Shown: positions 17,364-26,493 of the stretch, piece by piece | Layout of the letters: the number at the start of each line of letters is the position of its first letter | How positions within the stretch are numbered: position 1 is the first letter of the stretch | Origin: Azoarcus sp. Aa7 | Lineage (GTDB): Bacteria > Pseudomonadota > Gammaproteobacteria > Burkholderiales > Rhodocyclaceae | Length of the DNA stretch: 64,000 bases | Reading direction: 5' to 3' | NCBI RefSeq assembly: GCF_014822185.1 | Contig: NZ_QVLR01000040.1 | Span: 62,001 to 126,000, forward strand | Program-made: the position numbers and the translations under genes | The notes under the pieces: generated by a model | The model's input: only the letters and a program-made list of their open reading frames with translations | Databases searched by the model: none | Told to the model about the DNA's origin: nothing

Positions 17364-19253
17364 TCAGGCCTTGCTGCCCGCGCGGACGAAGCTCCGTTCT
17401 CCCTCGACCACACGCAAGGCCGGGCGCCCGCCCATCGGAACATACTCGGGCACCCAGCGCAGCAGACCGCGGCGAACCTCGTCGTCGGTCAGCGACCCGC
17501 TTTGCGTCAGCCAGGCGTTCAGTTCGGCCAACAGGGACACCACTGCCGGGCGGGCACGGGCGATGCGCAGTTTCGGATGGGGCGTCTCACGCGTTTCCTC
17601 GGCGTCGGCCAGCAGCTCCTCGTAGAGCTTTTCACCCGGGCGCAAGCCGGTGAACTCGATGCGGATCTCGTCTTCCGTGAAACCCGACAAGCGGATCATG
17701 TTGCGAGCCAGATCGACGATCTTCACGGGCTGCCCCATGTCCAGCACGAATATTTCCCCACCCCGGCCCATCGATGCCGCCTGCAACACCAACTGCGCCG
17801 CCTCGGGAATCGACATGAAGTAGCGGTTGATCTCCGGATGCGTCACCGTCACAGGCCCGCCGCGCGCGATCTGCTCCTGGAACTTCGGAATCACGCTGCC
17901 CGTGCTGCCAAGCACGTTGCCGAAACGCACCATTTCGAAGTGGGTCGAATCGCTCCGGTCCTGCAGCGCCTGACAGAGCAGCTCTGCAAGCCGCTTGCTC
18001 GCCCCCATGACGTTGGTCGGGTTCACCGCCTTGTCGGTGGAAATCAGCACGAAGCGCTCGGCGGCATGACGCTGGGCGGCCTCGGCCACACGCAAGGTGC
18101 CAAGCACGTTGTTGCGCACCGCCTGCCACGCGTTACCGACCTCCATCAAGGGCACATGCTTGTACGCGGCCGCGTGGAACACAACCTGCGGCCGCCATGC
18201 GGCGAATACCTCATCGAGGCGCGCAGCATCCTTGACGTCGCCCGCGAGCGGCACGACCGCGAGCTCGGGGCAATTCTGCGCGAACCACTGCTCGATCGTG
18301 TACAGGGCAAACTCGTTCTGCTCGAACAGCACCACGCGCGCCGGGGAAAAGCGCGACAGCTGGCGGCAAAGCTCGCTGCCGATCGACCCGCCCGCCCCCG
18401 TCACGAGCACGACCCTGCCATTCAGCATGGCCTCGACGTGCGGCGTATCGATCCACACCGGCTCGCGTCCGAGCAGGTCCTCGATATCCACGCGTCGAAT
18501 CGAGGCGACGGCCACCCGGCCGCCCATCACGTCCTCGAGCCCCGGCACGGTGAACACCTTCGCTCCGGACCGGACCGCCAGATCTGTCGCGTGGCGCCGC
18601 ACTCGGGTCGCGGCCGAAGGCATTGCCAGGATCACATGCTGAACACGTTCGCTCGCGAGAATCTCAGGCAACTCCTCGACGGAACCCAGCACAGGCAATC
18701 CTAGAAGCTCGCGCCCCCACTTGCTCTCGTCGTCATCGACAAGACCGATCACCCTCCAGTCCGCGCTGCGCTGGAGCTCACGCACCAGCATCGCGCCCCC
18801 CCGCCCCGCCCCGACGATCACCACCGGCTTGCCCTTGGCTACCAAACCGCCATAGAGCCGATGCTCCTTCCACATGCGATAGGTAGCCCGCCCCCCGGCC
18901 ATGATCACGGCAAGAAGGATCGGATACAGCAACAGAGTCGAACGGGGAACGACCGGCTGCGCACGGTACAGCGCAACGAAAGCCCAGACGGAAAGAGAAG
19001 AAATCGCGACTGCGCGCAGCACGCGAGCGAGGTCCGGCAAGCTGGCGAATACCCACATGCCGCGGTAGAGGCCGGCCCAACGACAGACGATTCCATGAAC
19101 CGGCAGCAGCACCAGCATGCCCAAGCCGATCTGGGCCACGTACTCAGCGGGCCACTCGAAGTTGAACCGCAAGAGGTACGTCCCGACCCATGCTGCACAC
19201 GCGGCGACGAGGTCGAACAACAGGACAAGGGCGGAACGGCTCAACCACTTCAT
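17364..19253 (-). CDS. wbpM: WbpM-type UDP-HexNAc 4,6-dehydratase (polytopic)
   Basis: 629 aa, as expected for WbpM/CapD. Four N-terminal membrane helices (about 1-120), a CoA-binding-like Rossmann fold (IVGAGRGGAMLV, about 146-157), then the catalytic SDR domain with VTGAGGSIGSEL and STDKAVNPTNVMGASKR. The Met-xxx-Lys (MGASK) replaces the usual Tyr-xxx-Lys, as in WbpM. It should convert UDP-GlcNAc to UDP-4-keto-6-deoxy-GlcNAc at the inner membrane. GAGGAA precedes the ATG at 19253. It is the last gene of the wbpV-wbpL-wbpM trio. Confidence 0.92.
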   Translation of the reverse strand: MKWLSRSALVLLFDLVAACAAWVGTYLLRFNFEWPAEYVAQIGLGMLVLLPVHGIVCRWAGLYRGMWVFASLPDLARVLRAVAISSLSVWAFVALYRAQPVVPRSTLLLYPILLAVIMAGGRATYRMWKEHRLYGGLVAKGKPVVIVGAGRGGAMLVRELQRSADWRVIGLVDDDESKWGRELLGLPVLGSVEELPEILASERVQHVILAMPSAATRVRRHATDLAVRSGAKVFTVPGLEDVMGGRVAVASIRRVDIEDLLGREPVWIDTPHVEAMLNGRVVLVTGAGGSIGSELCRQLSRFSPARVVLFEQNEFALYTIEQWFAQNCPELAVVPLAGDVKDAARLDEVFAAWRPQVVFHAAAYKHVPLMEVGNAWQAVRNNVLGTLRVAEAAQRHAAERFVLISTDKAVNPTNVMGASKRLAELLCQALQDRSDSTHFEMVRFGNVLGSTGSVIPKFQEQIARGGPVTVTHPEINRYFMSIPEAAQLVLQAASMGRGGEIFVLDMGQPVKIVDLARNMIRLSGFTEDEIRIEFTGLRPGEKLYEELLADAEETRETPHPKLRIARARPAVVSLLAELNAWLTQSGSLTDDEVRRGLLRWVPEYVPMGGRPALRVVEGERSFVRAGSKA

Positions 19254-19394
19254 ACTGTCCGGTTCCTCGGGGCAAGATGCTCGCAGAAGTTTGCGCCGAT
19301 GGCATTCTACTCGAATCTCAACGGATATTCTGCAACGCAACATTTCGCCACAAGAAGGCTGCTCACATTGAGCAAACCTTCGGATCGTTGCACC

Positions 19395-20429
19395 TCAAGC
19401 CGCGCAGCCTTCCTCTTCTCCCGCATGCAGGGCGACGGCGAGGAGAAACAGAGGAGCATATGCCATGGCAATTCCAGGCAAGCCTGCAACACGGCCGCTA
19501 CCGACGGCGAGAGCAAGCGGAAGCAGCCAGAACAGATTGGTTGCGCAAACGAAAAGGGTCACCGGAAGGTGGCGCCCGAATCGGCGCGCTGCGTGCTGAT
19601 ACGCGTGGCTGCGATGTGCTTCGTAGATGCGCCGCCCCTGCACCAGTCGGCGCAAGAGCGTCCACGTTGCATCGACGATAAACACGCCAAGAAGAATCAG
19701 CCAGCCCCACAACAACTCCGGCGAGATCCACCCGGCATGCAAGGACAGCACGCCGAGCACGATACCGAGGAAACCGCTACCCGCGTCCCCCATGAAAATC
19801 TTCGCAGGCGGGAAGTTCCAGCAAAGGAACCCCGCCACTGCCGCCGCAAGCGCCAGCGGCACCATTGCCAGCACCAAATGGCCAGACAGCGCGTACAACG
19901 CTGCCCCACCCACGCACACGCAAATCGCCTCGAGGCCGGCGATCCCGTCAATGCCGTCCATGAAGTTGTACAGGTTCAGCACCCACACGAGATACACCGC
20001 CGCTAGCGCCGCCCCGACCCAACCCATCGCCACCGTGACGCCGAACACCGACAGCGTCGGGCTTCCGCCCAGCCAGGCGAGCGCCCACGCCGCCGCGGCG
20101 AAATGCGCGAGCAGGCGCCACCGCGCCGCCACGTGACCGTGATCATCGAAAAAACCCACCGCCGCCACCAGCCCGCCAGAACCCACCAAGGCCCACAGCA
20201 GCGACGCATCGAGAGCCCCGCCCAAAAACAGCACCGGCAGGGCCGCCAGCATTCCCAGTACGATCGCCACCCCTCCCCCGCGCGGGGTCGGCACCTGATG
20301 CGAACTGCGCGCATTCGGAACGTCGATCAGGCTACGAGCGAGCGCATAGCGCCTAAGCGCCCCAGTCAGTACGGCCGAGCCAACGCCGACCGCCAGTGCG
20401 AGGACAATGAAATACTCTGGGCAGCTCAC
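19395..20429 (-). CDS. wbpL: Undecaprenyl-P HexNAc-1-P transferase, WbpL/WecA family
   Basis: 344 aa, about ten membrane helices. It shows FFDDHGHV (DD motif), NLYNFMDGIDGIAG, FMGDAGSGFLG and the cytoplasmic HRSHAYQH. Such enzymes attach a HexNAc-1-P (QuiNAc or FucNAc for WbpL) to undecaprenyl phosphate, the first step of O-antigen synthesis. Its start overlaps the end of the wbpV-like gene, and 141 bp without a gene separate it from wbpM. Confidence 0.9.
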   Translation of the reverse strand: MSCPEYFIVLALAVGVGSAVLTGALRRYALARSLIDVPNARSSHQVPTPRGGGVAIVLGMLAALPVLFLGGALDASLLWALVGSGGLVAAVGFFDDHGHVAARWRLLAHFAAAAWALAWLGGSPTLSVFGVTVAMGWVGAALAAVYLVWVLNLYNFMDGIDGIAGLEAICVCVGGAALYALSGHLVLAMVPLALAAAVAGFLCWNFPPAKIFMGDAGSGFLGIVLGVLSLHAGWISPELLWGWLILLGVFIVDATWTLLRRLVQGRRIYEAHRSHAYQHAARRFGRHLPVTLFVCATNLFWLLPLALAVGSGRVAGLPGIAMAYAPLFLLAVALHAGEEEGCAA

Positions 20430-21370
20430 CCTCGAAACCCCTCGACCGCCCTCCGCAGTCCCTCATCCACGCTCACAGGCGGCCGCCACCCGAGCACCCT
20501 GCGCGTATCCGCGATATCCACCTGCAGATTTCCGCACAGGCGACGCATCATCCCGCCCTTGCCCAGCACGGTCGCCGCGCCGTACAACAGCGGCACCGGT
20601 ACCGGCAGAAGACGCGCGGGCACCCCCATCGCCGCCGCCAACCGTCGCATTAACTCCGCGGTCGACAAATCCTCGCCATCGGACACCAGGAAGGTCCGGC
20701 TCGCCGCGGTCGGATGATCGATACAGGTCACGATCAGGTCCACCAGATTGTCCAGCGCCACGAGCGAGCGCCGATTGCTCACGACGGCCCCGAGCGGCAG
20801 CGGCACCCCGCGATGCAGCGCACGCATCAAGCTGAGGAAGTTGGCCTTCACGCCAGGCCCGTAGACCAGCGGCGGCCGGACGATCACGACCTCCATCCCG
20901 GTCTCCGCGGCCAGCGCCCGCAAACCGGCTTCGGCCTCCGCCTTCGAGATGGCGTATACGTCCTGCGGCGACGGGGCGTCGTTCGCCGCGTACGGACGCC
21001 CCGGCTCCGTCGCCTCGCCATTGACCTTGATCGAACTCAGGAACACGAAGCGCCTCACCCCTGCCTCGGCAGCCTGCCGGGCGAGGCGCAAGGTACCGTC
21101 GACGTTTGCGGCGCGATATGCTTCCAGCGGATCGATCGCCGACTCGCGCATCACGTGGACGCGCGCGGCCGTATGGATGACGACACCGCACCCCGCCAGC
21201 GGCCCCGACCAGTCGCCCCTCTCTTCGAGCGCCGGTCCACGTATGCACCCCGCGAGGGGTACCGCGCCACGGACTACGCCGCGCACTGGAACCCCTGCGT
21301 GACGCAAACGCACAAGCACAGCGGAACCGACGAAGCCGCCACCCCCGGTTACGAGCGTGCCAGACATCAT
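20426..21370 (-). CDS. NAD-dependent sugar 4-reductase/epimerase, WbpV-like
   Basis: 314 aa SDR. NAD loop VTGGGGFVGSAV at the N-terminus, HTAARVHVM, SSIKVNGE and catalytic YAISK. In the wbpV-wbpL-wbpM module of Pseudomonas this enzyme acts on the WbpM product to give UDP-QuiNAc or UDP-FucNAc. The position directly before wbpL supports that role; the exact stereochemistry cannot be read. Two adjacent ATGs start it (21370 or 21367). GC is as high as in core genes, unlike the genes upstream. Confidence 0.83.
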   Translation of the reverse strand: MMSGTLVTGGGGFVGSAVLVRLRHAGVPVRGVVRGAVPLAGCIRGPALEERGDWSGPLAGCGVVIHTAARVHVMRESAIDPLEAYRAANVDGTLRLARQAAEAGVRRFVFLSSIKVNGEATEPGRPYAANDAPSPQDVYAISKAEAEAGLRALAAETGMEVVIVRPPLVYGPGVKANFLSLMRALHRGVPLPLGAVVSNRRSLVALDNLVDLIVTCIDHPTAASRTFLVSDGEDLSTAELMRRLAAAMGVPARLLPVPVPLLYGAATVLGKGGMMRRLCGNLQVDIADTRRVLGWRPPVSVDEGLRRAVEGFRG

Positions 21371-21757
21371 GTATCTCGCGACACTTCAGCGGCCGAAGTG
21401 ATAGGGCGGAGACTTCCGCGCGGAATAAACACGGGACAGAACCGTCACGCGCTCACAGCCGACGAGAGTCCCAATAAATGGAAGGCGGCTGACAACATAT
21501 TCCCGGCCACCTGCAACGCGAAAGGCTATTGATCTTACATGACATAGCATCGTCCAGAACAGCGCTCACGGTCATGCGACTACGAAGCGAAGCCGCTGCT
21601 CACAGCACCGGAACTTGTGTAGTTTTCTCGTCTTTTTGGGGGTCCCATGAAGACCTGGGAAGTGATGCCGCTCCACGCAGCGTCAGGCGTGTGTCTCGAT
21701 ATCCGACCCACGCTGCGCTATCACGACAGTCCTACGACAAGTGGATGCGCCGATCAT
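21371..21757. other. Intergenic region at the left edge of the low-GC locus
   Basis: 387 bp without a supported gene. GC falls across it. An imperfect inverted repeat CGCAGCGT/ACGCTGCG lies near 21677-21714. It should hold any promoter specific to the wbpV-wbpL-wbpM genes, but I see no convincing -35/-10 pair. Confidence 0.5.
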
Positions 21758-23632
21758 TCACTGGCTTCCAGGATGTTCCCTAACATCAAATTTCCGCCTG
21801 ACGGGATTCGGGTAACCGTCTTCCGGCAAAAGGGGCGCCCCGTCGACCAACACGTTAGCATAATAACCCGTAGAATCTACACGCAATACAGTTCTGGTTC
21901 CTGACTTAAGAAAAGTCACCTTATCTCCTGCCTGAAGCCCTGCGCCATCACTGCGTTCTCCATAAACAAAGCTGTGCACGCGAGGATTCTCCTTATTGGA
22001 CCAAATTCCATTTATCCAGTTATCGTCATTGATTTTTAACGGCATGACAATATTTGGGTTTGAATTAAGCAAGGCTAATGGGTCGGTCTTGAATCGCTGA
22101 CTAGTAACCAACCGAGGGAAATCGACCACTACCTCTCTAGAAGCCCATCCCGCCTGAACTTTGTCGAGATCCCCATGCACCGAGATTTGTGCGTTTGGAG
22201 CTAAATTCATGCTCCGTACAACGATTTCAACAATGGGCTTTGCATAGTATGCCCTGACCGACGACGGCATTCCAAATTCGTCATAAGCCATCGGCCTGGC
22301 AGAAGAATCCTCCCAAGAGGCCGGCCTTACCACCAATAAAACTCTCTCCGTCTTCTTGATAGCAGCATCCCTCAAGAAACTCGCCAAGTTATTCAACTCA
22401 AAAACATTTGGAAGAACAAACGCGCTTAATACAGTTCCGTGCGCATTAACCGTTATTAAATACAATAATGCGATCGACGGAATCCACAGATATTTAGCAT
22501 AACAACTAAGTGTTTCATATGAACTAAAGCCCCTTCGAATCAAAAAAACAGACTCTCTAAGGAGAAGGACTGTCATCACCACTATTGATGCAGCGACAGC
22601 CCCAATAGATCTATACGATGTCCAATTTTCTGCCGTAACCAAATTTGGCGCATACGAGCCGAACAAGCATAAAACACCATAAACAAATATGATTAAACTT
22701 GTAGACAACCCGTATTTGCCTAAAAAAACAAGAGCACTTAGAAGTATTAAGGAAATCGTCGCATACTGCAGAGCAGTGCTTCTAGGGACTGCATATAACG
22801 ATAGCGCGTTAGCGATCGGTTCAGAGAAAAACCAACTCAGCTTTCCATAAATATCTTGTACAAGCCCATATCGAGACGCATCATTCGGATATAGATATTG
22901 CCCGATTTTGAATATAATAAAGCCAGCAAGCATTGCCACCACAAAGGCCGCCACAGCATCAATCGCCCTCTCACCCCCCCAATCAGAAACGGCATCGGGC
23001 TTAGATAGCACTGACAGCAAGACCCCCGTACAAAATAGCATTGCCAGCGGTTGATATATGATAATCGCAATTAAAAGCAATACTGCCGCCAATGCTATTG
23101 CCAATCCTCTTGAGCGCTTGCGAATTGCGCATGCGGGCGTCAATACGAATGCGCTCAATATAGCTAACACGCCCGCAAATGGAGTTGTGAAATGCTGAGC
23201 CCAGGATGCATAAACATGGAAGGATGGCAACAATATGACTCCGCACGCTATCGCTAACGAGGATACGTAGTCGACACAGTGCCGTCTGGAAAAGAAATAC
23301 AAACAAACCCCAAGCAGCCATATTCCAATTATGGTTATAGAGCGAAGAATTGAAAGACCTTCGATCGACCCTGCCAAATAGAATCCTTGATCGAGCAGCA
23401 CTGCATTAAGCGGTCGTCCTGCACCAATCAGTAGCGGAAGCGTGTGATTACCACCCGTAATAGCGTCATGAAGGAAGTAGTAATCATCAAGCACGCCAAA
23501 GGTATTCAAAAGGACAACGGAATAGGCAGCCAAAACAACAGCCGCAATAATCAATGAAGCTAAAAACGATTGCGTAACAATAATATCTCTTGATCCATCC
23601 TCCGTCGATCTGGCTCTATCTACATTAATCAT
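21758..23632 (-). CDS. Large polytopic membrane protein, GT-C glycosyltransferase candidate
   Basis: 624 aa from 23632 (AAGGG upstream; ATGs at 23668 and 23689 also possible). About eleven membrane helices between residues 22 and 420, then a soluble C-terminal domain of roughly 200 residues. An Asp pair (VLDDYYF, residues 49-50) lies in the first loop after helix 1, where GT-C enzymes such as GtrII and ArnT carry catalytic acidic residues. I recognise no exact family. It is the last gene of a tightly coupled seven-gene run, and its start overlaps the preceding GT2 stop by 8 bp. Base composition is clearly AT-richer than core genes. A polymerase or other transporter role is not excluded. Confidence 0.68.
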   Translation of the reverse strand: MINVDRARSTEDGSRDIIVTQSFLASLIIAAVVLAAYSVVLLNTFGVLDDYYFLHDAITGGNHTLPLLIGAGRPLNAVLLDQGFYLAGSIEGLSILRSITIIGIWLLGVCLYFFSRRHCVDYVSSLAIACGVILLPSFHVYASWAQHFTTPFAGVLAILSAFVLTPACAIRKRSRGLAIALAAVLLLIAIIIYQPLAMLFCTGVLLSVLSKPDAVSDWGGERAIDAVAAFVVAMLAGFIIFKIGQYLYPNDASRYGLVQDIYGKLSWFFSEPIANALSLYAVPRSTALQYATISLILLSALVFLGKYGLSTSLIIFVYGVLCLFGSYAPNLVTAENWTSYRSIGAVAASIVVMTVLLLRESVFLIRRGFSSYETLSCYAKYLWIPSIALLYLITVNAHGTVLSAFVLPNVFELNNLASFLRDAAIKKTERVLLVVRPASWEDSSARPMAYDEFGMPSSVRAYYAKPIVEIVVRSMNLAPNAQISVHGDLDKVQAGWASREVVVDFPRLVTSQRFKTDPLALLNSNPNIVMPLKINDDNWINGIWSNKENPRVHSFVYGERSDGAGLQAGDKVTFLKSGTRTVLRVDSTGYYANVLVDGAPLLPEDGYPNPVRRKFDVREHPGSQ

Positions 23633-24515
23633 CACTTGCCCTTGCCTTTGTTTTTTTCTTAAAGCCATTGTGAGCATTACAATCAACATCTAACTTTGGG
23701 TTGTAAAAACCAGCACATGCGAGAAAAAGCACCTTCAGCACGGAAATATTCCCCTTAAAAGTGCTAATCTTCGTTGGCACTTCGCCTTTTGGGTATCGTC
23801 GAATAGTTGGAATTTCAATACAGCGGTACCCAAGAATAGGCGCGCAATATGATAAATACGCAAGAAGCTCATATGCTTGAAATACGTCACGAAATGGGGA
23901 AATTTCAGGGGCAAGCAGCATTTTCCTGCTGTACGCGCGAAACCCTTGGGTCGTGTCACTCCACCTAAAGCCTGATGCAAAGCTTAGACAGGGGGCGTGG
24001 ATAAAGCGAATAGCGAAATCTCTGGATTTTGGCGTGTTTTCCGCAATGCCACCGTGTATAAATCTGGAGGCCTGCGCGAAATCAACGCCGTCCATTAGTG
24101 CCTCAATGAATCGAGGTATGGATTCAGGGTCATCCTTGTCGTTTCCGTCAATGGTGACAATTCCTTGATAGCCTTGATCAAGAGCGAACGCGTAAGCGCA
24201 TCTAAGCTGGGCACTCAGTTTTCCAGGACCTGTCTTGACGACAACGCCTCGGACGCCTACGTGCTGAAGTGCTGCAAGTTCCAGTGAGCCGTCAGTGCTC
24301 CCGCCATCAACGATGATGAGGTCCGCAATTGCGGAAATCCGCGTAGCCTCCATCCGTTTGAGCAGACTCCTGATTCGGTCGCCTTCGTTGATAACCGGGA
24401 TCACAACGCAGTACGGATGCTGCTTCCCCAGCCACAGTGGCACTTCCATCGCTGGCACTTGCCACTTATCGCGCACCGTCGGAGACATTTCATTTATTCT
24501 ATTGATTTGGTTCAT
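23625..24515 (-). CDS. Family 2 glycosyltransferase, DPM1-like, soluble
   Basis: 296 aa. GT-A fold: CVVIPVINEGDRI (about 36-48), IIVDGGSTDGS, and TIDGNDKDDPESI with the metal-binding acidic cluster; SRFIHGG and QGFRAYSRKM are as in polyprenyl-phosphate sugar synthases. No C-terminal membrane helices, unlike GtrB. The likely donor is a nucleotide sugar and the acceptor may be polyprenyl phosphate. ATGA overlap with the small EamA gene upstream. Confidence 0.82.
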   Translation of the reverse strand: MNQINRINEMSPTVRDKWQVPAMEVPLWLGKQHPYCVVIPVINEGDRIRSLLKRMEATRISAIADLIIVDGGSTDGSLELAALQHVGVRGVVVKTGPGKLSAQLRCAYAFALDQGYQGIVTIDGNDKDDPESIPRFIEALMDGVDFAQASRFIHGGIAENTPKSRDFAIRFIHAPCLSFASGFRWSDTTQGFRAYSRKMLLAPEISPFRDVFQAYELLAYLSYCAPILGYRCIEIPTIRRYPKGEVPTKISTFKGNISVLKVLFLACAGFYNPKLDVDCNAHNGFKKKTKARASDD

Positions 24516-24868
24516 GCGACACGCGCGGTGATGAGCGCCACACCTGAAATTACAAGCAGAATGCCGACGCCTGTGTTCCAGTGGAATGGCTCACGAAAGA
24601 TTAGAACGGAAAGAACTGCAACTGTACCTACGGCCCCCGAAGTCAGCACTGGGTGTGCGACATTCAATGGCAACCTCGCTAGCGCTGCTGCGTACAGAAT
24701 AAATGCCCCGCCATACAAACCGAGCCCCAGCCAGAATGGCCAGTTGGTGAGGGCGGTGATGGGGTCGGCTAGCGATGGGAATTTTCGGGGGGGCGTCATG
24801 GCGATCTTGACCAGAACGCTGGCAGACGCATTGACAGTGATACCAAGCACCAATATGAGCCATTTCAT
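24512..24868 (-). CDS. Four-helix EamA/SMR-type membrane protein
   Basis: 118 aa from 24868, four membrane helices, size and pattern of ArnE/ArnF-type half-flippases (VLVKIAM, GLGLYGGAFILYAAALARLPLNVAHPV is split over helices 2-3, GILLVISGVALI at the end). ArnEF flips undecaprenyl-P-aminoarabinose. Here it lies between a sugar isomerase and a GT2 and may flip a lipid-linked sugar. The ATG overlaps the TGA of the TIM-barrel gene (TGATG) and its own stop overlaps the GT2 start (ATGA). Confidence 0.8.
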   Translation of the reverse strand: MKWLILVLGITVNASASVLVKIAMTPPRKFPSLADPITALTNWPFWLGLGLYGGAFILYAAALARLPLNVAHPVLTSGAVGTVAVLSVLIFREPFHWNTGVGILLVISGVALITARVA

Positions 24869-25698
24869 CACAAGGCGCCTCGTGTCGGACGGTAGCAAGC
24901 AACCGCACAGGAGAGTGCACGCTCGATAGAGACGAGGTGGGGCTCTTCAGTCGTTGCCACCATCTCAATGGATACCAGGTGCTCTGGAAGATGCCTGACA
25001 AGTGCTTGGTGATTAAGCCGATGATCAACTCCGCTGTCGCCTAGTGGAACCAGATCTGGCTCACTAGCATGCACATGTCCAACTAGGTGCGCACTACTCG
25101 CCAGTACGACCTCGGGAGATTCTTCATTTATCGCTAGTGCCCCCGTGTCAAACTGCATTCGGATGGCTCTGTGATTAACGGCACTTACAACATCGGCTGT
25201 CTCCGCACTGGACGTCATGAAGTTAGCTCCATAGCGTGTTGGATTAGGCTCTAGGCACACGATGACCCCACATGCCTGCGCGATATCACCAACGCGCTGG
25301 AAGAACGTCACTGCTTCAGCTAGCGCTTGTTCATCGCTCAAGCCTGAACGGTCGCGGTTTTTTGGCGATCCAAATACGAGGCGAGTCGCACCAAGGCCTG
25401 CCCCGATACGGCAAATCGCAGCCATCCGCTCGAGCAGAGCATTTCGAACGCCCCGTGAGCCAAAAACATTCAAACCGACTGTGCCAAACAGAAGCGCTTG
25501 CATGCCAGTGATTTCAATATCCCGCGCTGACCACCAACGCCGCACGTTCTCTACATCGGCTTGGGTTGCACTTTCAGGATCAGGGAAGTACTTTCCTGGA
25601 GCAATATCAATCGCGTCGACGCCGTATTTGTGCAACAGCGTTGCAACATTTTCTTCATCAGAGACGTCCCAAGCGATATTCGATATGGCAAGCCTCAT
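24868..25698 (-). CDS. Xylose-isomerase-like TIM-barrel protein
   Basis: 276 aa. The AP-endonuclease-2/xylose isomerase fold is indicated by VCLEPNP, MQFDTGAL, VGHVHASEPD and LVSIEM, which supply the Glu-Asp-His-Glu metal ligands of the family. It probably isomerises or epimerises a sugar or sugar phosphate. The start at 25698 overlaps the upstream stop (ATGA); a longer frame to 25800 lies inside the neighbour and is not used. Confidence 0.83.
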   Translation of the reverse strand: MRLAISNIAWDVSDEENVATLLHKYGVDAIDIAPGKYFPDPESATQADVENVRRWWSARDIEITGMQALLFGTVGLNVFGSRGVRNALLERMAAICRIGAGLGATRLVFGSPKNRDRSGLSDEQALAEAVTFFQRVGDIAQACGVIVCLEPNPTRYGANFMTSSAETADVVSAVNHRAIRMQFDTGALAINEESPEVVLASSAHLVGHVHASEPDLVPLGDSGVDHRLNHQALVRHLPEHLVSIEMVATTEEPHLVSIERALSCAVACYRPTRGAL

Positions 25699-26489
25699 GA
25701 TGTTTCCGCCGCCTTGGTTTTCAAAGTAACTGGTTCGGATTGAGCATACGCTCGAATTGCCTGGATCGTTTCTCGGACACTGTATTGATGCCGCCCGCAA
25801 GCACCGAACAAATCGGCATAACGTGTTTGCATGTCGTAGCGGGCGGGTGTATTGACAAATTCATGCACGAACTGTCGCCCAAAACCATTTAGAAAAACCT
25901 CTGAGACACTAATCGGCTCTGAGGTAAGGTGTACGATAGTTAGGGCTTCTCGAAGCGCCGTATGAATGTCGTACCAAAGATTTACCATTGGGTAAAACTG
26001 AAATATACCGCGACTTTCGATTGAGTTAAGATTATTGTTATTGAGAAAATCGAAAATTATGTTCTTACGCAAGCCAGGACCGACCAGGCCAGGCAAGCGC
26101 ACGATCAGGTGTTTCGAAAAATGCTCTTGAACGAATTTCTCGAGCATTCGACGATGAAGGCCGTAAGGATTGAGCTCGGTTTCATCAACTGGGGTCGCTT
26201 CGTCGACACCCACTGGCATCTTGAACACATCAACAGTGCTGATCAATATGAAAGTGTTGCACTTGATCGTTCTCAGGTGCCCAATAAGGGATTCAATCTT
26301 GTTCCTGTCATCATCCGGATTGCTATTCGCAATCCACTTCTGTGCTGGAGCACCAGCGCAGACAACGAGTTCGAACTCTTGGTTGTCAATTTCCTGGATA
26401 TTGGTTGAGCGGTATAGTGCGTCAAATTGCGCCTGCTTACGCAGCGTACTTCCCACAAAACCAGAGAATCCAATCAGTGCGTTCTTCAT
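25695..26489 (-). CDS. NAD-dependent SDR/epimerase with YxxxR active site
   Basis: 264 aa. The Rossmann loop is IGFSGFVGSTL at the N-terminus, ILISTVDVF is the serine strand and NPYGLHRRMLE is the Tyr segment; the residue four after Tyr is Arg, not the canonical Lys. Related to RmlD-type reductases and epimerases. It follows the FAD enzyme by 4 bp and overlaps the TIM-barrel gene, so the three probably act on one sugar intermediate. Confidence 0.8.
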   Translation of the reverse strand: MKNALIGFSGFVGSTLRKQAQFDALYRSTNIQEIDNQEFELVVCAGAPAQKWIANSNPDDDRNKIESLIGHLRTIKCNTFILISTVDVFKMPVGVDEATPVDETELNPYGLHRRMLEKFVQEHFSKHLIVRLPGLVGPGLRKNIIFDFLNNNNLNSIESRGIFQFYPMVNLWYDIHTALREALTIVHLTSEPISVSEVFLNGFGRQFVHEFVNTPARYDMQTRYADLFGACGRHQYSVRETIQAIRAYAQSEPVTLKTKAAETS

Positions 26490-26493
26490 TAAG

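Noticed and set aside
18861-20006. Plus-strand frame of 381 codons
   Set aside because: Antisense to wbpM and wbpL; low-complexity Gln/His/Arg composition.
21647-21904. 85-codon plus-strand frame in the gap left of the GT-C gene
   Set aside because: It runs into the GT-C gene in antisense and shows no recognisable motif; considered as a transposase remnant but nothing supports that.
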